DNA from: Anaerolineae bacterium
Lineage (GTDB): Bacteria > Chloroflexota > Anaerolineae > Aggregatilineales > Phototrophicaceae
Length of the DNA: 64,000 nt
Direction of reading: 5' to 3'
NCBI GenBank assembly: GCA_022820665.1
Contig: JAJEFB010000034.1
Location: 1-64,000 of the forward strand
Part shown: piece by piece, positions 58,678 to 64,000 of the stretch
How the letters are laid out: each line of letters starts with the position of its first letter
Position numbering within the stretch: position 1 is the first letter of the stretch
Notes under the pieces: model-generated
Told to the model about the DNA's origin: nothing
Database searches by the model: none
The model's input: the letters and a program-made list of their open reading frames with translations, nothing else
Translations under genes and position numbers: made by a program

Positions 58678-58772
58678 ATCAGGCTCCTTGTCGCATGCAT
58701 CCAAGGTTACCGATGGTCAGCCTTCACCTAGTGCAAAGGGTACGCAGCCTTGGTCCTTTAGGCGTCAAACAG

Positions 58773-61640
58773 TCAGCGCGCTCTTGCCAAGGCGTCGCAG
58801 GCTGGGCAAGAGCCATCCGGCCTGACAATGGCGTATCCCGCTTGCGGATCCGCGCCGTAGTGCGTGAAATCCACATTCCAGACGATGAACAGGCGCACCT
58901 GCCCGCTGCGCGATGCGAGCGCCGCGGCTTCCGCCAACCAAGCCGCCTGCTGTTGCACGGTTACATTATCCGCCCAACTGAAATAATCCGAAAGTGCGGG
59001 ATAGCCGTCGGCTGTCAAATAGCCGAGCTCGGTAAAGCAAATCGGACGCCGGGTGATGCTGATATAGCCGTTCAACATGCCGTAGAAATAACGTGTGTAG
59101 TAATTGTCGCCGCGGGGATCGCCGCTGGTCTGGCTCGGCGGGACAATGCCTTCGTTGTAGTGAGCGCCGACGCAATCGAGGTAGTCCAAGCCGCCGCCAT
59201 CAACCATTTCGCGCAGCCAGCGATTGTCCGGCACAACCTGGTCGGGACGATCTGAAACCCCGGTTGGCGCGGGGGCAGCGCTTATCACCAGGGTTCTCGC
59301 GTTCGCGGCTTTGATCTTCTGCCAAGCCTGCGCCAGCATCCGGGCATAAGCCGTTCCACTGATCTGGCCGCGGGGCCATTCCCGGTCAAGGTTGGGCTCA
59401 TTCCACACCTCGATGGCGTCGGCGCCTTGCCCGGCGATACGCGCCAACCAGTCTGTGTAGGAATCGACGTAGCTTTGTCCGCCCCCCTCCAGTTCATTCG
59501 GTCTACCCACAGTACCGACCAGGATCTTGAAGCCGTTGTCATGCGCGCTGCGTATTTCGCGTCCCATATCCGGCGGACTGCGCCAGTCGAAACGCGCTTG
59601 AATCTTCATCCAGGTCATGCCGGCGGCTCGCATCGCTCCAATCGCGCGCGGACTGCCCGCGCTCGTGACGTGTCCGCCGATCTCGATGCTTATGCTGCCC
59701 GCCGGTGGCGCGACCGCGGCGAAGTTGTCACGTGGCGCGCTGACTGCTTCCTCGTTCACAACTGGCGCCAGAACGACCGGCGCCGGGGGCGGAGTTGGTG
59801 AAGGCGAGGGCGTCGGTGTAGGCGTCGGCGTTGCTGTTGCAGTAGCTGCAAAAAGCGGCAGCGCGGCGCCGGCGCGCTGGCTTATGCTTTCGCCCTCGCT
59901 GTTGATCACCGCCGCGTTAATCGCATAGTTTCCTTCCGGCGCGACTAAGGTCAGGACAAAATCGTCATTCAAGCGGGTGATGGCTTCATCGACAAGACTG
60001 TCTTGTCGCGCGACTGACCAGCGCAGGGACCACCCCCCCGGGATATTCGGCGGCGGCATTTGAGCCAGATAGTCGCGAACAGCCTGCAGCAATCCGGGGA
60101 ACAAATCCTTCGACAGCAAATCGTCAAAGGCGACCCCGGCCAGCCCGAATGGCATCGTCTGATTGAGACGCTTGCCTAGAGCCGCCCCGTCAGTCAGCCA
60201 GATGCGCGTCCTGCTTCCATCGGTTGCGGTCAAATAATCCAGATAGCCTGTCCCAAATGATTCGTCATGACCGGGCATCGCGCGGAGCCCATCGAGCGAT
60301 GCGCGGACAAATGTACCGGGCTCGACAGAGCCGGTCTCGCTGACAAATTCCGCGTCCAGAGTCACATCGCCAAGTCCCGCCAGAGCTTCGGCGAAGCCGA
60401 TGCGCGCATAGGCGCCTTCATGCTCGCGCAGGTTCTGCGCGCTAAGTCCGAGCAGGATCTTGTAGCGATCGACCTGGTCGACAGCCCGGCTGAGCAATCT
60501 CGTGACCAGTTGGTCGCCGCCGGCGCCGTGATCGCCCGGAGCAATGCTGGCATCAAGCTTGAAAATGTCGACAGCCGCGCCCAGCGCCCGCCAGTCATAG
60601 GCATCAGCTTCGCCCGCGCCTGCGCTGTAGGCGGGCGCCACGACGCCTAGCAGCAGACCCTGCTCGCGCAATGCTGAACTCAGTTGGTAGATGAAGCGAC
60701 TGAAGTTTTGACGCGCCTCCGGATACAAATCGCGATAGTCTATGACGATGCCGTGGAAACCATTGGAGGCGGCCATGCTTGATATTTCTGAGACGTGCGC
60801 ATTCCGAGCAAACTCGTCATTGATCAGGCGGGCGATCGCGGCGGGATTAGTGGCGCGGGGGTCGTCAAAGTTGCGAATCACCGGCATGTAGAGATAATCC
60901 GACTCCGCATTGCCGCCAGGAGCGAGTCTGCCGGTTAGGCCGCCCCTGCTTGTTGGGCGCAATCCCGCCGGGCTTACAATCGTTGCCAGAGCGGCCACAT
61001 TTGGATCAAGTTCTTGACTTAACTCTTGCGAAATCATCAGAATCGGAGGAACAGCGAGCGATTGGAAAACCGCAATCGCGCCCGGCGGGAAACTCGCCAC
61101 GCCGCGCAATTCGCTCCCCGATTTATGCGAGGGAACAAAGCGCCAGTTTCGGCCGTCCCAGCCGTAGAGCGAAAGTACATTCGCATCCGATACATTCGTT
61201 GGCTGGACAAACGAGAAGCGCAGTCGCTCCGGCAAGTCACCGCGACCCTCAAGCGCATAGAGCGGGCTTTGTGGGGCAAGATAGGCTGGAAGACTGTCTC
61301 GCGCCAGTTTGACAGACGAGGGCACATTGTCCTCGGTGTCGGTCTCATCTGCTGTCCATGGCAAAGCGAAGACCCTTATCGCGATATCGGTGGCGTTTGA
61401 ATCGCTTGGTATACGGACCGAGAAATCAGACCCCAGCGCCAATTCGGGCTTCTCGACATCAAGTGGCGTGTATTGCAAGGCGTATAGTCGGTCGGGCAAA
61501 TTGAAAGGGGGCAGCAGCAAGCCAATAATCAGCAGGAAGGTAGCCATGACAACTGAGGCTAATGCCACTAGCCAGCATCCGCTCCCCCGCTTGTTTGCTG
61601 CGGCGCGTAGTGGTGGCGGATTGGCGTCGGTTGCTGTCAT
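58773..61640 (-). CDS. Two-barrel membrane protein: GH18-like domain plus clan GH-A domain, paralogue 1
   Basis: 955 residues: N-terminal membrane helix (about 22-45), a beta domain, a GH18-like barrel (about 240-560), a TPTPTPSPSPTP linker (about 630-650) and a C-terminal GH-A barrel (about 670-955) with VWNEPNLDREW and FTELGYL. In the GH18-like domain, the DGxDxDxE catalytic strand reads HGIVIDYRDL, so the proton-donor Glu is missing. The second domain keeps both catalytic Glu residues. This suggests a binding module joined to an enzyme. Largest of the three tandem paralogues. Confidence 0.78.
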   Translation of the reverse strand: MTATDANPPPLRAAANKRGSGCWLVALASVVMATFLLIIGLLLPPFNLPDRLYALQYTPLDVEKPELALGSDFSVRIPSDSNATDIAIRVFALPWTADETDTEDNVPSSVKLARDSLPAYLAPQSPLYALEGRGDLPERLRFSFVQPTNVSDANVLSLYGWDGRNWRFVPSHKSGSELRGVASFPPGAIAVFQSLAVPPILMISQELSQELDPNVAALATIVSPAGLRPTSRGGLTGRLAPGGNAESDYLYMPVIRNFDDPRATNPAAIARLINDEFARNAHVSEISSMAASNGFHGIVIDYRDLYPEARQNFSRFIYQLSSALREQGLLLGVVAPAYSAGAGEADAYDWRALGAAVDIFKLDASIAPGDHGAGGDQLVTRLLSRAVDQVDRYKILLGLSAQNLREHEGAYARIGFAEALAGLGDVTLDAEFVSETGSVEPGTFVRASLDGLRAMPGHDESFGTGYLDYLTATDGSRTRIWLTDGAALGKRLNQTMPFGLAGVAFDDLLSKDLFPGLLQAVRDYLAQMPPPNIPGGWSLRWSVARQDSLVDEAITRLNDDFVLTLVAPEGNYAINAAVINSEGESISQRAGAALPLFAATATATPTPTPTPSPSPTPPPAPVVLAPVVNEEAVSAPRDNFAAVAPPAGSISIEIGGHVTSAGSPRAIGAMRAAGMTWMKIQARFDWRSPPDMGREIRSAHDNGFKILVGTVGRPNELEGGGQSYVDSYTDWLARIAGQGADAIEVWNEPNLDREWPRGQISGTAYARMLAQAWQKIKAANARTLVISAAPAPTGVSDRPDQVVPDNRWLREMVDGGGLDYLDCVGAHYNEGIVPPSQTSGDPRGDNYYTRYFYGMLNGYISITRRPICFTELGYLTADGYPALSDYFSWADNVTVQQQAAWLAEAAALASRSGQVRLFIVWNVDFTHYGADPQAGYAIVRPDGSCPACDALARAR

Positions 61641-61759
61641 AGCTTTTCTAATTTCTTGTATATCCAGTGGAAAGAATTAGCGCGCTCAGATGACCGCTTA
61701 AACCTGCTGCGCCTGCAGGGCGTCGATCCGAACAGCTTGATCGACGCGCATGAAACCTG

Positions 61760-62419
61760 TCATAAGACGCCAGCCTCCAATCCATCTCGCGCCGAAGCAA
61801 CCGCGTTCGTCAAGATGCGCGCCCGGCTGCGCAAGCGCGATTTGGACCAGCCGCCATCCCCGACCAGCCAGGCGCCCATTCCACAGGCAAGCGCGCCGGC
61901 CCCTATGAATTCGCGCGCGTTGTGATCGTCCATGGCGCCATTACACATGAAGGACATGTGCTTGAGCGGTCCAAACATCGCGCGGTAGTAGTCGATACCG
62001 AGCGCGCCGATGGGAAACAGCTTCAGCAACTTGACGCCCATATCCCAGGCGGCCACGGCTTCGCTGGGCGTAGCGACGCCAGGACCTACCAAGACGTCGC
62101 GCAATTGCACCGCCGCCACGACATCGGGTTGAAAAGCGGGCGAAACGATAAAGTCCGCGCCCGCGTCCAGCACCGCATGAGCCGTATCGGCGTCAAGAAC
62201 CGTGCCCATACCCACACAGGCATCTTCTCCGTATTCAGCTTTGAGAGCTTGCATGGCGGCAATCGGCTCTTCAGAATTCATCATCAGTTCAAAGACATTA
62301 ATACCCTCGCTCATCAAGGTTTCGCTGACTCCTAACGCGACGTCGGGCGGAAATGCGCCCCGCATACCGGCAACAATACCGCTTGCCTTGATTGTCTTCA
62401 GCGCCACTTGACTATCCAT
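61760..62419 (-). CDS. eda: KDPG/KHG aldolase
   Basis: 219 residues from ATG 62419, which overlaps the stop of the upstream gene by one base; AGGTGAGG precedes it. Motifs of class I KDPG aldolase are visible: catalytic Glu in INVFELMM, GMGTVLD, FIVSPAF, PGVATPSEA, and the Schiff-base Lys in KLLKLFPIG. It splits 2-keto-3-deoxy-6-phosphogluconate (or 4-hydroxy-2-oxoglutarate) to pyruvate plus glyceraldehyde-3-phosphate (or glyoxylate). No edd or kdgK gene is in the window, so the pathway is uncertain. The 119-bp gap to the next gene shows nothing. Confidence 0.87.
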   Translation of the reverse strand: MDSQVALKTIKASGIVAGMRGAFPPDVALGVSETLMSEGINVFELMMNSEEPIAAMQALKAEYGEDACVGMGTVLDADTAHAVLDAGADFIVSPAFQPDVVAAVQLRDVLVGPGVATPSEAVAAWDMGVKLLKLFPIGALGIDYYRAMFGPLKHMSFMCNGAMDDHNAREFIGAGALACGMGAWLVGDGGWSKSRLRSRARILTNAVASARDGLEAGVL

Positions 62420-63999
62420 CAGCACCTCACCTGCAAGGTCACACGATCGCCCAATAAGCCGCTGACGCGCACACGAAATTTATGAGCCTCGGCAAATTGA
62501 ATCGTGATGTCATTCTTGGTCGAGGAACCCAGCCACAAGCTGCCATCATCATTGCTAAGGGTGATCACATTAGCAAAACTCTCGTGAAAATACGTTGTCT
62601 CCGCTCTAAAGGTAGCGGAAGCCCCGGCTTGGCCGGTCCAAAGACCAGCGAACTCGTGATAGCGCGAGCCAGACCCGCGAACGGTCGCCGAAAAATCAGC
62701 CCCGCCAGCCGCGCAGACATCGCCCAGGATTTCGTGATGCAAAGGCGGCGGCGCGCCGCCTGCGGCGACGATTTCGGCCGCGTGCAAGGGCAAGCGCGCG
62801 CATCCGCCGGTCATCTCGCCCGCATCAAAACGAATCCAACCGCGATCCGTATTATACCAGTACAAGCCGTAGGTTCCCCGCTTCTGCGTTTTGCCAATCA
62901 TGGCTTGGCCTCCGCGCAGGACGTCGACGATCTCATAATCTGTGCCCGGTCCCTGGCGGATGTTACGAGAGATTCCACCTGCGCGAATGACGCATTCGTC
63001 TTGCCCGGCTTCCGCTCCCGCCTCTGCTGGCTCCATCTCGGGCTTTGTCGGCTCGGCCTCGTCAGTCGTGCGATCTTCTACAGTTGCTGGCTGGCCAACC
63101 GTGGACGCGCCGTCTTCTGGCATAGGCATAGGAACATCAATAACTCGCGCAAGCAAAACTGTGGGCAGCGCGCGCAAGCGTATTTCCTCTCGTGCATCGA
63201 AAAGCTTGACCGTGACAGGAGCGTCTTCGGCAACCTGCCCCATGATCATTGGAATGATGGCTTGCTCACCGGCAAATATGGACGACTCGATATCATCTAT
63301 TTCGAGAATCGTTGCGCGTTCCAAGCTGTAGATGCTCAGTGTATCCTGATTGGCTGTTAGATAAACAGTACCGTTGACTGTGAGGTCGGCTCCATTAATC
63401 CTCAGCATGACGCTGCTTTCACTTGGCGACTGAACAAGTATTCCGCTCGGCGGCACGTCGCCGCATGACGGAAATGCGTCAAGCGAAAGGAATTCGAAAG
63501 CCGGCATAAGACTATCCCTGGCAGTTTCTATGTCGGAGGATGCATCGGTCTCGGATATTCGGCCTGACTCATCGGACATATCAACCAGAACAGGAAGCGC
63601 TTCCACTCCGCCTTCGACCACAAGGAATCGGGCGACCACCCAGCCCTGTATGCCATCCTTCGTCTGTAGCTGAATCCACTGTCGATCGACGGACGTTGCC
63701 AGTGCCATAACTTCACTGCCGCCATCAACCAGCGCAACTGTGTCGCTATCTACGCGCGGTTGCACCGAAATACTGAGGGCGCCGGAGACTTGAACTTGCG
63801 CGGGGCTGCCAAGCATCATACCGCCGCCATTCCTCATCCGGTCCTCTGAGAGTGGCGACATGGCATCGCTGAGATTTACCAAGTCGACGTCGCCAATCAC
63901 GATCATGCTGGCGCTTGCATCGCTCGCGTCGCTGGTATTTGAATCCATCCGCAGAACCAGCGTAGACCATGTTCGCGCCGGATCGCCAGCGACGGTCAT
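62419..63999 (-). CDS. SH3b-domain secreted protein (N-terminal end cut by window edge)
   Basis: At least 526 residues; no signal peptide is visible and the frame is open at the window edge, so the true start is probably beyond 64000. Two SH3b-like repeats can be seen (about 77-127 with SVQPRVDSDTVALVDGG and about 335-395 with NIRQGPGTDYEIVDVLRGG, ending in GWIRFD). An acidic Pro/Glu/Thr linker (about 290-330) separates them. SH3b domains commonly bind cell-wall peptides or glycans. Its stop is coupled to eda. Function unknown. Confidence 0.7.
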   Translation of the reverse strand: MTVAGDPARTWSTLVLRMDSNTSDASDASASMIVIGDVDLVNLSDAMSPLSEDRMRNGGGMMLGSPAQVQVSGALSISVQPRVDSDTVALVDGGSEVMALATSVDRQWIQLQTKDGIQGWVVARFLVVEGGVEALPVLVDMSDESGRISETDASSDIETARDSLMPAFEFLSLDAFPSCGDVPPSGILVQSPSESSVMLRINGADLTVNGTVYLTANQDTLSIYSLERATILEIDDIESSIFAGEQAIIPMIMGQVAEDAPVTVKLFDAREEIRLRALPTVLLARVIDVPMPMPEDGASTVGQPATVEDRTTDEAEPTKPEMEPAEAGAEAGQDECVIRAGGISRNIRQGPGTDYEIVDVLRGGQAMIGKTQKRGTYGLYWYNTDRGWIRFDAGEMTGGCARLPLHAAEIVAAGGAPPPLHHEILGDVCAAGGADFSATVRGSGSRYHEFAGLWTGQAGASATFRAETTYFHESFANVITLSNDDGSLWLGSSTKNDITIQFAEAHKFRVRVSGLLGDRVTLQVRC

Positions 64000-64000
64000 C

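Noticed and set aside
1..64000. tRNA, rRNA or CRISPR array
   Set aside because: I found no cloverleaf-like sequence with a GTTCRANNC arm, no rRNA-like conserved stretch, and no regularly spaced direct repeats of CRISPR length.

Overview
The window looks like a chromosome segment of a Chloroflexota bacterium, probably Anaerolineae-like. The clues are the Thr/Pro-rich linkers (TPTPTP-type) in secreted or membrane proteins, FHA/SH3b architectures, a GldA/GldF-GldG/DUF4340 ABC operon, a b6-type cytochrome b with a Rieske protein, and a CcmE of the cysteine type. This placement is an inference from gene content; there is no rRNA or other taxonomic marker. I see no tRNA, rRNA or CRISPR array.

Layout. 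0-0.14 kb: right end of an IS3-family element. 0.2-5.1 kb (-): ABC export/gliding-type operon. 5.3-9.8 kb: PfkB-type sugar kinase, an FHA-TM-SH3b membrane protein, and a rhodanese/LysR divergent pair with dyad symmetry between them. 9.9-13.2 kb: a metal-chelatase ChlI/ChlD gene whose two parts are joined by a -1 shift at an A9 tract, then a C45-type NTN hydrolase. 13.6-14.1 kb: anchored monohaem cytochrome c. 14.1-18.2 kb: a Type IIG/ISP-like restriction-modification gene split in two by an oppositely oriented pair of unknown small genes.

18.4-36.0 kb (+) is the core of the window. A Rieske/cytochrome b/dihaem cytochrome c module is followed by a second small cytochrome c, two small membrane proteins, an octahaem hydroxylamine-oxidoreductase-like cytochrome and a polytopic membrane protein. 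Then comes a complete System I cytochrome c maturation set (ccmE, F, H, G, a short CcmI-like protein, a cytochrome c lipoprotein, ccmA, B, C). Electron carriers and the machinery that attaches their haems are therefore encoded side by side.

36-53 kb is mixed housekeeping: ArsA-type ATPase, glyoxalase-fold protein, AlkD-like HEAT protein, CehA/McbA-type metallohydrolase, xseA-xseB, an RlmI-like methyltransferase, SDR, murJ, rplI, a RodZ-like protein and rimO. Short palindromic or MITE-like repeats are scattered through 14-39 kb.

52.2-64 kb (-) reads as one long unidirectional run: an SH3b protein (cut by the window edge), KDPG aldolase, three paralogous membrane-anchored glycoside-hydrolase-like proteins, a GT39-type membrane glycosyltransferase, RNase Z and an O-methyltransferase. 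It suggests a cell-surface glycan function, with housekeeping genes at the distal end.
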